From Polyangia bacterium (lineage in GTDB: Bacteria; Myxococcota_A; Polyangia; Nannocystales; Nannocystaceae), in contig JAUIKS010000041.1 in assembly GCA_030430565.1 (NCBI GenBank), forward strand, positions 32,028 to 96,027: a stretch of 64,000 nucleotides of DNA, written 5' to 3'. The notes below the pieces were generated by a model. It did no database searches and was not told the origin of the DNA. It saw only the letters and a program-made list of their open reading frames with translations. The position numbers were made by a program, and so were the translations under genes. This document shows, one piece after another, positions 36,778 to 45,262 of the stretch; within the stretch, counting starts at the first letter, position 1; each line of letters opens with the position of its first letter.

Positions 36778-38307
36778 GTGAGCAAGCAGCCGGCGTCGCG
36801 CTCGGGCTCCGTCACGGCGCTCGTGTTCGTTTTCAAGCTCCTGTGGACCGCCGCCGTCATCGGCGTCCCGGCCCTGGGGGTGTGGTTCGCGTCCTCGCTC
36901 GCGGCCTACCGCAACGGCCCGGTCTGGCTCGTGTGCCTCTGCGGCGCGCTGCTGTTCCCGGGCCTGCCCCTGGCCTGGGAGGCCTTCGCGGGCTGGCGGC
37001 GTCGGGGCGCGGCTCGGCGCGCGCGCGCGTTGACCTTCTGGGATCGCCTGGTCCTTCGGACCTTGCTGATCAACCTGGTGTTCTTGAGCGGGCTGCTCGC
37101 CCGGTTCCCGGCCGAGGGCTTCGCCGCGCTCTCGACCCGCGGCGACTGGTTCCTCGACGGGCGGGAGGACGCGCGCGCGGAGCAGGCGCGGGTGCTGCTG
37201 TTCCGCGCGGCCGACGGCCTCGAGTGGCTGTACGAGGCGGCGCGGCGAAACCCCTACGACTCGCTGATCTCGCGCGACGCCGAGCGGGCTGAGGACGACG
37301 CGATCCCCCCGCGCCCGGGGCCGCGCGCGAAGCAGCGCGAGCCCGAGCCGAGCTCGGAGCCGCGCGTGCGCGCGCGCGAGGAGGAGCCCGCGCCGCGGGG
37401 CGGCGATGACGGGGGCGAAGACGGCGACGCGTTGCCGCCGTGGCCGCTGCCGGAGGAGCTCCACCCGCTGGTCGTGAACATGCCGGCCGAGGCCGAGGAG
37501 AGCATCGAGAGCGTGGCGCGCTACATCGCCGAGGGCGAGCCCGTCCAGTGGCGCAGGATCAAGGCGCTGCACGACTACGTGGCTGACCGCGTCGCCTACG
37601 ACGCCGAGTCCTACGTCGCCGGCCGCTACCCGCCGCAGGACGCCGAGACCGTGTTTCGCACGCACCTGGCCGTTTGTGCTGGCTACGCCCAGCTGCTCGC
37701 GGCGCTCGGCGAGGCCGCGGGCGAGGAGCTCGTTGTGGTCTCCGGTGACGCGCGCAACGACGGCGCCGACGTGACGGGCGAGGGCCACGCCTGGAACGCG
37801 GCGAAGCTTGGTGACTACTGGTACCTGATCGACGCGACCTGGGACTCGGGACATGTCAGCGGCGCGGCGTTCACCAAAGAGTACGAGACCAGCTACCTGT
37901 TCACGCCGCCCGAGGTCTTCGGCGTGACCCACTACCCCGACAAGGAGCGCTGGCAGCTGCGCGACGCGCCGGTCTCGCGCGGCGACTTCTTCCGCCAGCC
38001 GATGATGCACGCGCGCTTCTACGCCGAGAGCCTCGAGCTCGTCAGCCCCGCGCGCTCGCAGGTCTCGGTCGACGACGAGCTCGAGATCCTCGTCAAGAAC
38101 CCGCGGCGTCGCCACTTCCTCGTCAACTACGTGCCGAAGGGCGGCGGCGAGAAGGTCCGCTGCGAGGTCGAGGACGGCGTCTCCGCGCGCTTCACCTGCG
38201 CGTTCCCGCGCGCCGGGACCTACACGGTGCGGATGTTCGCGGCGGCGAAGCGCGTGGGCAGCTACCCCATGGTCGGCGAGCTCGAGGTCAACGCCGCCGG
38301 CGGCTGA
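36778..38307 (+). CDS. Membrane-anchored transglutaminase-like protein
   Basis: 509 aa from a GTG. Three hydrophobic helices in the first 105 residues, a long charged linker (about 150-225), then a transglutaminase-like cysteine protease fold (about 245-380). The triad can be seen: Cys in AVCAGYAQLL (about 300), His in GEGHAWNAA (about 336) and Asp in YLIDATWD (about 351). The order and spacing match the kyphoscoliosis-peptidase/transglutaminase-like family, which acts on proteins or peptides. A C-terminal beta-sandwich (about 410-505) follows. A good intrinsic terminator lies 46 bases after the stop. Confidence 0.9.
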   Translation: MSKQPASRSGSVTALVFVFKLLWTAAVIGVPALGVWFASSLAAYRNGPVWLVCLCGALLFPGLPLAWEAFAGWRRRGAARRARALTFWDRLVLRTLLINLVFLSGLLARFPAEGFAALSTRGDWFLDGREDARAEQARVLLFRAADGLEWLYEAARRNPYDSLISRDAERAEDDAIPPRPGPRAKQREPEPSSEPRVRAREEEPAPRGGDDGGEDGDALPPWPLPEELHPLVVNMPAEAEESIESVARYIAEGEPVQWRRIKALHDYVADRVAYDAESYVAGRYPPQDAETVFRTHLAVCAGYAQLLAALGEAAGEELVVVSGDARNDGADVTGEGHAWNAAKLGDYWYLIDATWDSGHVSGAAFTKEYETSYLFTPPEVFGVTHYPDKERWQLRDAPVSRGDFFRQPMMHARFYAESLELVSPARSQVSVDDELEILVKNPRRRHFLVNYVPKGGGEKVRCEVEDGVSARFTCAFPRAGTYTVRMFAAAKRVGSYPMVGELEVNAAGG

Positions 38308-38353
38308 CGGGGCGCTGCAAGGCTTGCCGGGGGGCGCGGGCGTCCGCGCGCGC

Positions 38354-38381
38354 GCGGCGGGGTTTTTCCGCTGCGTTTTTT
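38354..38381 (+). terminator. Intrinsic terminator after the transglutaminase-like gene
   Basis: Stem GCGGCGG (38354-38360) pairs with CCGCTGC (38368-38374) with one G-U pair, loop of seven bases, and is followed by G and six T. A second T run lies within the loop. It is one of two clear hairpin-plus-T-tract terminators in the window. Confidence 0.7.
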
Positions 38382-38485
38382 CGCGTGGGGGTGTCATGGT
38401 GGGCGAGCCCGCGACGTTCAGGGGCTGATGAGCGCGCAGGCGCGCGGACGTCCGCGCGCCTCGGCGCTGATCTCGGGAGCTGGTG

Positions 38486-40729
38486 ATGAAGAGCACGAGG
38501 AAAACAGGAGCCTTCAAGTGGATGGCAACGGCCTGGGTCGCGCTGGCGGCTCCGGCGTTGCTGCTCGGATGTCAAGCGAAGCAGGGCCCCGTGGCGCCGG
38601 ACAACCCGAACGCGACCGGCGGCGACTACCCCGTCACGGTCAGCGCGCCGCACGAGACCGGCTACAACGCGCCGCCCCACCTGTTCAGCCCGCGGCAGCA
38701 CCCGCCGCGCGAGCGCCCGGGCGCCGCGCCGCCTCCCGACCTCGCCAGCCTGCCCAAGCTCGTCAACCGGATCGACCAGTGCTACGGGCGCACGCGACGA
38801 CCCGCGATCGCGAAGAACAGCGGCGGCAGCAAGCGGCCGACGACCAAGAAGCCCAAGAAGAAGGGCTCGAGCCGCAACGTGCCCTACAACCCGCGGCCGC
38901 CCAAGGCCGGCGCCTCGGCGCCGAAGAAAGACGCGAAGCCCACGCGCCCGTCGCCGAAGCCGGCGGATCTCTCGGATCCCTTCAATGGCGGGAGCGGCGG
39001 CGGCGTCGTAGGGGGCGTCTCGGGCGGGGTCCCGGGCGGCGTCAGCAGCGGCGCGGACATGGGTCCGCCGCCCGCGAGCGCGCCACCGGCTGAGCCCTCG
39101 CCCTCGCCGGTCGCCACCGACAACGCGCGCTCGGCGGAGAAGAAGAGCCGCGCCGAGAAGCGCCGCGATCGCAAGCGCGATAAGGCCAAGGCCAACCGCG
39201 CGCTGGAGCTCGACGCCGCGGGCGCGGCCGAGGAGGCCGAGGCGCCGATGGACGACGGCGACTTCGCCGGGGACGACCTCGCGATCGCGCAGACGGAGCC
39301 GGAGAGCCCCGACGACCAGTACGAGGACTGGGGCGCCGCCATCTACCTGTCGAACGACGACACCATGAGCCTCTCGTCCGCGCAGCGCGTGCTGTTCGCG
39401 ATCGACAAGTTCTTACCGCTGCCGCTGGAGCACATTCGGCCGCACGAGCTGCTCAACTACTTCTCGTTCGAGACCGACGCGGTGCCGCCCGAGGACGACT
39501 TCTCGGTCCGCGCCGAGATCGCGCCGGTGCCCCACGACGAGGGCATCTACACGCTCGCCTTCGCCGTCAACGGTCGGCCGATGGATCTGCAGTCGCGGCG
39601 CAACGCGAACCTCTCGCTGGTCATCGACCGCTCGGGCTCGATGCACGACGAGGGGCGCATGGACTACCTCAAGCGCGGCCTGACGCAGATGACCGGGCAG
39701 CTCAAGCGCGGCGACATCGTTCACATGGCGCTCTTCGACCACGACATGTGCAAGCCGCTGGAGAACTTCGTGGTCGGCCGCGACGACCCGCGGCTGCTGC
39801 AGACCGCGATCGACGGGCTGCGCCCGCGCGGCTCGACCGACATCCACCTGGGCCTCACCCACGGCTACGAGATGGCCGATCGGGCCTATCAGCCGGGCTA
39901 CACCAACCGCGTCGTGCTCGTCACCGACGCGCTCGCCAACACGGGCGTGACCGACCAGCGCCTGATCTCGATGATCGGCAAGTACTACGACCAGCGCCGG
40001 ATCCGGCTCTCGGGCGTCGGCGTCGGCCGGCAGTTCAACGACGGCCTGCTCGACAAGCTGACCGAGAAGGGCCGCGGCGCCTACGTGTTCCTCGGCTCCG
40101 AGGCCGAGGTCGACGCGGTGTTCGGCCCGCGCTTCATCTCGATGATCGAGACGACCGCGACCGACGTGCACTTCCGCGTGCACCTGCCGCCCTCGCTGCG
40201 CATGAACGTGTTCTACGGCGAGGAGAGCTCGGTGGTGAAGGAGGACGTGCAGGCGATCCACTACTTCGCCAACACCTCGCAGCTGTTCCTCTCGGACCTC
40301 ATGGCCCGCGGCGGGACGCTGCGCCCGCAGGATCAGGTGATGCTGACGATCGAGTACGAGGACCCCGAGACCGGGCAGGAGCTGGTCGAGGAGCGCGCGT
40401 GGACGCTCGGCGACATCACGGGCCAGTCGAAGAACATCCGCAAGGGGCGGCTGCTGATGCGCTGGGCCGACGGGCTCTCCGAGATGGCGATGCGCCCGCT
40501 GCCCTCGGGCTTCGGCGGCGCCGGCACGTGGTCCGACGAGTCCGGCTGGCAGCGCTGCGACGATATCCGAGTAGAGCTTCGGGACATGTCCGTCGGTATC
40601 TCTGACGCCGAGGTCCGCCGCGTCGGCGGGCTGTGGGACAAGTTCTGCGCGCGCTACGAGCGGCCGCGCAACCCCGTCCGCCGCACGCCGCAGCCGCAGT
40701 CCGACTCGTGGCCCGGCGCCAGCGGGTAG
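38486..40729 (+). CDS. YfbK-type VWA lipoprotein
   Basis: 747 aa. GGGA (38475-38478) precedes the ATG at 38486; a GTG sits three bases earlier. The lipobox ends at LLLGC (Cys29). A long Pro/Lys/Gly-rich region (about 30-265) precedes a YfbK-like N-terminal element (NDDTMSLSSAQRVLFAIDKF, LRPHELLNYFSFE-type) and a VWA domain (about 370-545) with MIDAS DRSGS near 381. A C-terminal beta-rich domain follows (DUF3520-like). VWA lipoproteins of this type are thought to bind protein partners at the envelope. The basic, low-complexity stretch (KKPKKKGSS, KKSRAEKRRDRKRDKAK) is odd for an exported protein and could contact peptidoglycan or nucleic acid. Confidence 0.9.
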   Translation: MKSTRKTGAFKWMATAWVALAAPALLLGCQAKQGPVAPDNPNATGGDYPVTVSAPHETGYNAPPHLFSPRQHPPRERPGAAPPPDLASLPKLVNRIDQCYGRTRRPAIAKNSGGSKRPTTKKPKKKGSSRNVPYNPRPPKAGASAPKKDAKPTRPSPKPADLSDPFNGGSGGGVVGGVSGGVPGGVSSGADMGPPPASAPPAEPSPSPVATDNARSAEKKSRAEKRRDRKRDKAKANRALELDAAGAAEEAEAPMDDGDFAGDDLAIAQTEPESPDDQYEDWGAAIYLSNDDTMSLSSAQRVLFAIDKFLPLPLEHIRPHELLNYFSFETDAVPPEDDFSVRAEIAPVPHDEGIYTLAFAVNGRPMDLQSRRNANLSLVIDRSGSMHDEGRMDYLKRGLTQMTGQLKRGDIVHMALFDHDMCKPLENFVVGRDDPRLLQTAIDGLRPRGSTDIHLGLTHGYEMADRAYQPGYTNRVVLVTDALANTGVTDQRLISMIGKYYDQRRIRLSGVGVGRQFNDGLLDKLTEKGRGAYVFLGSEAEVDAVFGPRFISMIETTATDVHFRVHLPPSLRMNVFYGEESSVVKEDVQAIHYFANTSQLFLSDLMARGGTLRPQDQVMLTIEYEDPETGQELVEERAWTLGDITGQSKNIRKGRLLMRWADGLSEMAMRPLPSGFGGAGTWSDESGWQRCDDIRVELRDMSVGISDAEVRRVGGLWDKFCARYERPRNPVRRTPQPQSDSWPGASG

Positions 40730-40872
40730 CGCCACGGCAGCAGGCGCCGCGCCGCGGCGCGGCGCGGCCGTACACCGCGGCGATCACCAGCAGCGCGCTG
40801 CGGAGGAACCGCCGCACCGCTCGCCGCCAGCGCGTCCCCGCTGATCGCGCGGGCGCGTGATCAGATCAACGA

Positions 40873-40890
40873 CATGTCCATATGGACATG
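40873..40890. repeat. Perfect 18-bp palindrome CATGTCCATATGGACATG
   Basis: The longest perfect palindrome of the GACATGTC/TGTC-N6-GACA family. It lies between two convergent gene ends (40729 and 40905), where a promoter operator is unlikely. It could form a hairpin without a loop or mark a protein-binding site. Much more A+T-rich than its surroundings. Confidence 0.6.
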
Positions 40891-40904
40891 GTTGAAACGA
40901 CCCC

Positions 40905-41828
40905 TCACGGGGCCGCGAGCTTCTCGGCCGCGCGCTTGACCCTGGGATCCGGGTCCGCGCGCAGCGTTTGAAGCTGCGGGAGCTCGCGGGCGCTCGCCGG
41001 GTCAACGCGCCCGAGAGCCCGCAGCGCCGCCAGTCGAACCTCCGGGGCGTCGTCGGCGAGCAGCGCGGTGAGCTTGGGGGTCGCCTCGGCGAGCTCGTGG
41101 ATCCCGAGCGCGCGCGCGGCCATCGAGCGCACCGAGACCTCACGGTCGTCGAGCGCCGCCTGCAGCGGGGCGGTCAGCGCCGCGCCGTCCTTGACGTAGC
41201 CGGCGACCTGCGCCGCGGTGGTGCGGACCTGCGGGTCTCGGTCCTGCAGCGCCCGCGTGACCCCCAGGGTCGCGTGTTTGACGTCGGCGCGGCGCAGCGT
41301 CGCGACCAGGACCACGCGGACCTGCGGCTCGCGCTCCTCGGCGAGCAGGTCGAGCACAGGCGGCCCGAGGTCGCCGCCGGTGCGCGCGGCGGCGTCGACC
41401 AGCGCGGCGCGGTACTCCGGCGCGCGCGCCTCGTGCAGCAGCCGGTCGAGCAGCAGCGGGAGCGCGCGCGCGTCGTGCAGCGCTGGGTCGACGATCCGCA
41501 GGCTGCCCGCGCGCGTCTCCGTCGGCGACAGCGCTCGGATCGCGCCGTAGAAGTCCGGGTCCGCGTCGCGGATCTTGGTGACCTCAGCCTCGACCCAGGG
41601 CCGCCAGTCCTCGGGCGTGCGCGCGCGCTCGGTCGGCGGCGCGGCGGCGTCGGTCTCGCTGTTCGAAGGGTCATGTTGGGCGAGCTCGACGGGCGCGGGC
41701 GCCTCGGGCTCGAGCTCGACGGCGGCCTCCTCGGGAGCGCGCGGCGCGGGGTCGCAGGCGACGCCGGTGAGGCCGAGCGCGAGGCCGAGCGTGACACCGA
41801 GCGCGCGCGAGTGCTGAAGCGAGTTCAT
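40905..41828 (-). CDS. HEAT-repeat lipoprotein, coupled to the PAD gene
   Basis: 307 aa. The lipobox ends at GVAC (Cys25). After an acidic Pro/Glu linker (26-70), the region 75-307 is made of helical HEAT/PBS-type repeats about 31 residues long: PQVRVVLVATLRRAD, PQVRTTAAQVAGYV, VSVRSMAARALGIHE, PEVRLAALRALGRVD, PRVKRAAEKLAAP. Such scaffolds bind proteins. Its ATG follows the TGA of the PAD gene by one base, and a GGAGG inside the PAD 3' end (41837-41841) is eight bases before it, so translation is coupled. I infer that it may present or regulate the deiminase at the cell surface. Confidence 0.9.
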   Translation of the reverse strand: MNSLQHSRALGVTLGLALGLTGVACDPAPRAPEEAAVELEPEAPAPVELAQHDPSNSETDAAAPPTERARTPEDWRPWVEAEVTKIRDADPDFYGAIRALSPTETRAGSLRIVDPALHDARALPLLLDRLLHEARAPEYRAALVDAAARTGGDLGPPVLDLLAEEREPQVRVVLVATLRRADVKHATLGVTRALQDRDPQVRTTAAQVAGYVKDGAALTAPLQAALDDREVSVRSMAARALGIHELAEATPKLTALLADDAPEVRLAALRALGRVDPASARELPQLQTLRADPDPRVKRAAEKLAAP

Positions 41829-41829
41829 C

Positions 41830-43578
41830 TCAGTTCCCTCCCAGGAGATGCGCGGCGACGTTCCACCAGTCCTGGTGCTCGGGCGTGCGCCGGACGTTGG
41901 TCCCGCAGTGCACCTCGCCGCGCTGCATGTGATAAGAGTACCAGTCGTCGATGAAGTGGAGCTGCAGCTCCGGCGGCATCGCGTTGTTGAACCACTCGAT
42001 CACGGCGTCCTCGCCCTGCCCAGCGCCGTCGGGGCGCAGGAAGGGGTCGGGCAAGAACAGGTGGTCGTCGCCCTCGCCGAAGTTGGCGACGATGAGGTTG
42101 ACCGTGCCGGGGATCAGCGCGAGCGCCTTGCCCGGGCTGCGGCAGAAGCCCTCGACCTCTTCGAACAGGCTCGGCACGTTGATCACGTCGTCCTCGCTGA
42201 GCCCGAGCTCCGAGAGGAGCTGCGCGCGGATCGGCAGCAGGTAGTCGTCGCGCAGGTCCTCGTTGTACGCGCGCAGGCCGGGGTCCTGCAGGATCTGACC
42301 GATCGTGCCGTAGCCGTGGTCGGGGCCGTAGCGCCCCAGCGAGGTCGCGGGGTCCTGCTGCTCGAGCAGCGCGTAGCCGGCGTCGACGTCGGCGTAGAGC
42401 ATCTTGAAGCCCTTGGGCGCGCCGCTGTCGGGGATGAAGCTGATCCACTCGTCGACGTGCCCGACGCACAGCCAGGTGCTGTCGACCTCAAAGGGCGCCT
42501 GGATGTCCTGGGCGGCAAGGAAGGCGGCGGTGTCGGGGTGCAGCCCGGTGTCGCCCCGCCTCCCCCAGTAGATCCTCCCGTAGGGGTACTCGACGCCGTC
42601 GACGGTGACCGGGGGGCTCGCCTCGAGGTTGCCGAAGGAGTCGAAGGTGGTCTCGGCGCCCACCTGGCCCCAGGTACCGATCGCGTCGTTCGGGCCGAAC
42701 CAGATGTCCTCGGGCAGCTCGTCGAGGTCGCGGTCGCGGATCGAGTCGATGGTCGTGTTGAGCCGGTCGCCGTCCGTGTCGAAGGAGGTCGCGAATTCGA
42801 TCTCGTCCTGGATCCAGCGGTCGCAGCCGTAGGAGGTGCCCGGGACCACGACCACGCGGTTGCCGAGCGCGTCTTTGTAGCCGCTGACGAAGCCCGCGTT
42901 CGAGCCGCTGCAGCCCTGGGTGTCGACGATCCACAGCTTCTCGGCCGGGAGCAGGTGGTGGTTCATGATCAGCGGCGAGGAGCGCAGCGAGACGACCGCT
43001 GACTCAATCTCCGCCCCGTCGGCGTCGAGGTGCGCGAGCTCGAGCGCGCCCTGGGCGTTGTAGTCGCCGAACTCGAGCGTGAGCGTTAGCGGCTCGCCGT
43101 CCGAGCTCAGCGTGGCCTCGAGCGCCTCGCTCGGGTTGCCATTGCCGAGCGCCGGCGGCATGCCGAGGTCGACCCACACGCGGATGAAGTCGGTGTCGCC
43201 GCTCAGCGTCAGCGCCACCGAGTCGCCGGCGGGCAGCGCGGGCAGCGTCAGCTCGACCAGCTCGTCGTCCTCGCCGAAGGGCAGCTCGAGCCAGTCCGGG
43301 CGCGCTTCGCTGTTGTCGTCGTCGACGTTCGGGTTCGCGTACACCGGCTCGAAGGACCAGCCCGCCGGCGGACCGTCGGTCTCGCCGGCGTCGGTATCGG
43401 TGTCAGTCTCCGGGCTGGCGCTCGTCTCGTCGTTTGTCTCGCCGCTCGTCTCGCCGCTCGTCTCGTCGCCGGTCGTCCCGGCGACGTCGGTCTCGCCGGA
43501 TTCGCTGTCGCCGCAGCCGGCGGGCGCGGCGAGGAGGGCGGTGCAGCAGAGGAGAGCGGACGAGCTAGACCAGCGCAC
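41830..43578 (-). CDS. Lipoprotein peptidylarginine deiminase (PAD) with complete catalytic set
   Basis: 582 aa from a GTG. The lipobox ends at AGC (Cys22), then a Thr/Glu/Asp linker to about 75. The rest covers the PAD middle and catalytic domains of the animal/cyanobacterial type, not the Porphyromonas type. Catalytic residues of human PAD4 (Asp350, His471, Asp473, Cys645) correspond to Asp258 (RWIQDEIEFA), His374 and Asp376 (GHVDEWISF), and Cys558 (GEVHCGTNVRR). The segment DSFGNLEASPPVTVDG is also strikingly conserved. It should convert peptidyl-arginine to citrulline, requiring calcium; acidic loops rich in Asp are present. Its place at the outer envelope suggests action on surface or foreign proteins. 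It overlaps nothing and is followed by the HEAT lipoprotein gene. Confidence 0.95.
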   Translation of the reverse strand: MRWSSSSALLCCTALLAAPAGCGDSESGETDVAGTTGDETSGETSGETNDETSASPETDTDTDAGETDGPPAGWSFEPVYANPNVDDDNSEARPDWLELPFGEDDELVELTLPALPAGDSVALTLSGDTDFIRVWVDLGMPPALGNGNPSEALEATLSSDGEPLTLTLEFGDYNAQGALELAHLDADGAEIESAVVSLRSSPLIMNHHLLPAEKLWIVDTQGCSGSNAGFVSGYKDALGNRVVVVPGTSYGCDRWIQDEIEFATSFDTDGDRLNTTIDSIRDRDLDELPEDIWFGPNDAIGTWGQVGAETTFDSFGNLEASPPVTVDGVEYPYGRIYWGRRGDTGLHPDTAAFLAAQDIQAPFEVDSTWLCVGHVDEWISFIPDSGAPKGFKMLYADVDAGYALLEQQDPATSLGRYGPDHGYGTIGQILQDPGLRAYNEDLRDDYLLPIRAQLLSELGLSEDDVINVPSLFEEVEGFCRSPGKALALIPGTVNLIVANFGEGDDHLFLPDPFLRPDGAGQGEDAVIEWFNNAMPPELQLHFIDDWYSYHMQRGEVHCGTNVRRTPEHQDWWNVAAHLLGGN

Positions 43579-43585
43579 GAGGACG

Positions 43586-43591
43586 ACGCTA
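43586..43591 (-). promoter_or_regulatory. -10 element TAGCGT, leaderless start of the PAD operon
   Basis: On the minus strand TAGCGT is followed by seven bases and the GTG at 43578. No ribosome-binding site is present, and the GTG start is otherwise unmarked. Confidence 0.5.
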
Positions 43592-43715
43592 CCGGACCGG
43601 CGCGAAGCCGCACAAGCGCGCGGGCGAGATGTACGGCGTTTTTGATGTGTGAATAGTCGCCGGGAGTCGCCGTAGAGGTCCCTTTGGACACGTCACGCGG
43701 AGCGGCGCGCGCCGC

Positions 43716-44570
43716 TCACTTGATCCGGAACGCGCCCTGCATCGTGTCTTCGTCGTATCCGGGCGCCAGCTTCCCGTTGGCCGCGTAGTGGTAGAGCGCG
43801 GTGCTGAAGATCATCTCGGCGAGGAAGAACACGAACACGACGCCGACGAAGTAGAGCGCGGCGACGATGAACAGCACGAGCGCCATGTTGCCGCTCGGGC
43901 TCATGACCGAGAACAGCCCCCCGAACGCGAGCCCGCCCAAGAACAAAAACAGGAACTGCACCAAGCCGAAGCCGACGTGACGGATCAGGCTCTCGCCCCA
44001 GGTCTGCTTGAGCACCTCGATCGAGTCCTTGATCGCGGGGATCGGCGTCAGGCCCTTGTAGACCATCGCCGGGATCACGAACAGCGTCACCGCGCTCCAC
44101 AGCATCCCCAGCATCGAGCGCAGGATCCCGACGATGATCTCGCCGACGCCGCCGAGGCGCTCGGCGGCGTGATCGATCGCGCGGAAGATCAGCCCGACGG
44201 TCGCCGAGATCGTCGCCCAGCCGAGGATCAGGTGGATGCGGCTGAGCGCGAAGCCGAAGCTCTGGCCGACGGTCGCGTTCCCGCCCTCGAAGCGGGTCTT
44301 GGCCGTGAACACGATGCAGACGTTGAAGAAGGTCGCGATGAACGCGACGCCCAGGTAGGTCACGAAGGTGACCATGATCTCGACAAAGCCCCACTCGATC
44401 GAGCCGTCGCTGGAGAACGAGACCCAGAGCGTCGGGTAGAGCAGCGCGATCAAGAAGCCGAGCGAGAGGATGACCGAGAGCAGCGGGTACAGCAGCAGCT
44501 CTTTGTCGTCGTTGATGACCCCGAAGCTGAGCTTCGTCAGCTCCCAACTGCGCGTGAACCTGTCGAACAT
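43716..44570 (-). CDS. DUF6159-type multi-pass membrane protein
   Basis: 284 aa. Starts MFDRFTRSWELTKLSFGVIN and then has about six membrane helices (roughly 27-49, 64-88, 107-129, 152-170, 205-228, 232-256). The N-terminal motif (RSWELTKLSFGVINDDKELL) and the GLTPIPAIKDSIEVLKQTWGESL loop are typical of the DUF6159 family, whose function is unknown. A possible operator palindrome sits at its promoter. Confidence 0.85.
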   Translation of the reverse strand: MFDRFTRSWELTKLSFGVINDDKELLLYPLLSVILSLGFLIALLYPTLWVSFSSDGSIEWGFVEIMVTFVTYLGVAFIATFFNVCIVFTAKTRFEGGNATVGQSFGFALSRIHLILGWATISATVGLIFRAIDHAAERLGGVGEIIVGILRSMLGMLWSAVTLFVIPAMVYKGLTPIPAIKDSIEVLKQTWGESLIRHVGFGLVQFLFLFLGGLAFGGLFSVMSPSGNMALVLFIVAALYFVGVVFVFFLAEMIFSTALYHYAANGKLAPGYDEDTMQGAFRIK

Positions 44571-44579
44571 AGGCGCACG

Positions 44580-44585
44580 ATGGTA
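44580..44585 (-). promoter_or_regulatory. -10-like element TACCAT of the DUF6159 gene
   Basis: TACCAT is followed by nine bases and the ATG at 44570 (minus strand), so the transcript would carry at most a few untranslated bases. Confidence 0.4.
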
Positions 44586-44593
44586 GCAGCCCG

Positions 44594-44609
44594 AAGAGAC
44601 ATGTCTCTT
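44594..44609. promoter_or_regulatory. Perfect 16-bp palindrome AAGAGACATGTCTCTT, candidate operator
   Basis: It contains GACATGTC and lies right upstream of the TACCAT -10-like element of the DUF6159 gene, where the -35 region should be. A bound protein here would block or replace -35 contacts. It belongs to the recurring GACATGTC family of this window. Confidence 0.5.
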
Positions 44610-44664
44610 GGAAAGGGCGGCTAACTGTGCGGCGCGCGGGGCCGCGCGCGAGGCCGCGGGGCCG

Positions 44665-45114
44665 CTACTGCGGGCCGGAGATCACGCCCTCGGCGTCGAC
44701 CGTGAACTCGAGCTCCTCGCGCATCAGCACCGCGCTGTCGAGCGAGCGCGAGAGCGAGACCGTCGCCTTCGCCGAGTCGCTGCCCTCCGGGATCCCCAGC
44801 GTCACGCGGAAGGTCTGCGGCTGCCGCGGCGGGACGAAGCCGTCCCAGCGGGTCGAGCCGTCCTCGACGTTGAAGCCGTTGATGTAGACCTCGCCGACGA
44901 GCTTCTCGGTCTCGTTGATCCCGCTCACCTGCATCTTCAGGATCAGCTCGACCTTGCGATCGCCCTTGGCCTCGTAGAGCAGCTCGAGCGAGAGGCTCGC
45001 GTCGCCCTCGGGGACCGTGTCGTTGTGCACCGACACCGCGGCCGGCGCGTCCTGCTTGCTCGCGCAGGCGGAGAGGGCGAATCCGGCGAACAGGAGCGGG
45101 GCGAGGCGGCGCAT
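44665..45114 (-). CDS. Small lipoprotein with a beta-sandwich-like domain
   Basis: 149 aa. Good lipobox (LSAC, Cys17) after a short signal peptide. The body (about 25-149) is beta-rich: ASLSLELLYEAKGDRKVELI, ETEKLVGEVYINGF, TFRVTLGIPEGSD, ATVSLSRSLD. It looks like an Ig- or transthyretin-like domain. No known family. It stands alone, upstream of the DUF6159 gene on the same strand with a 94-base gap holding that gene's own promoter. Confidence 0.83.
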   Translation of the reverse strand: MRRLAPLLFAGFALSACASKQDAPAAVSVHNDTVPEGDASLSLELLYEAKGDRKVELILKMQVSGINETEKLVGEVYINGFNVEDGSTRWDGFVPPRQPQTFRVTLGIPEGSDSAKATVSLSRSLDSAVLMREELEFTVDAEGVISGPQ

Positions 45115-45262
45115 AGCTCGTTGATCGCACTGTCGCGCGGCCTCAGCAAGTCCTCGCGCGCCCGCGCGCGCTCGCGCTCGGGAGCCGCTGGTGTCGCGTC
45201 AGAATGGTGCTACGTTCCCACGCCCGCGCGCCGAACGAGATCGCGCCGCCCGCGTGCCCGCA

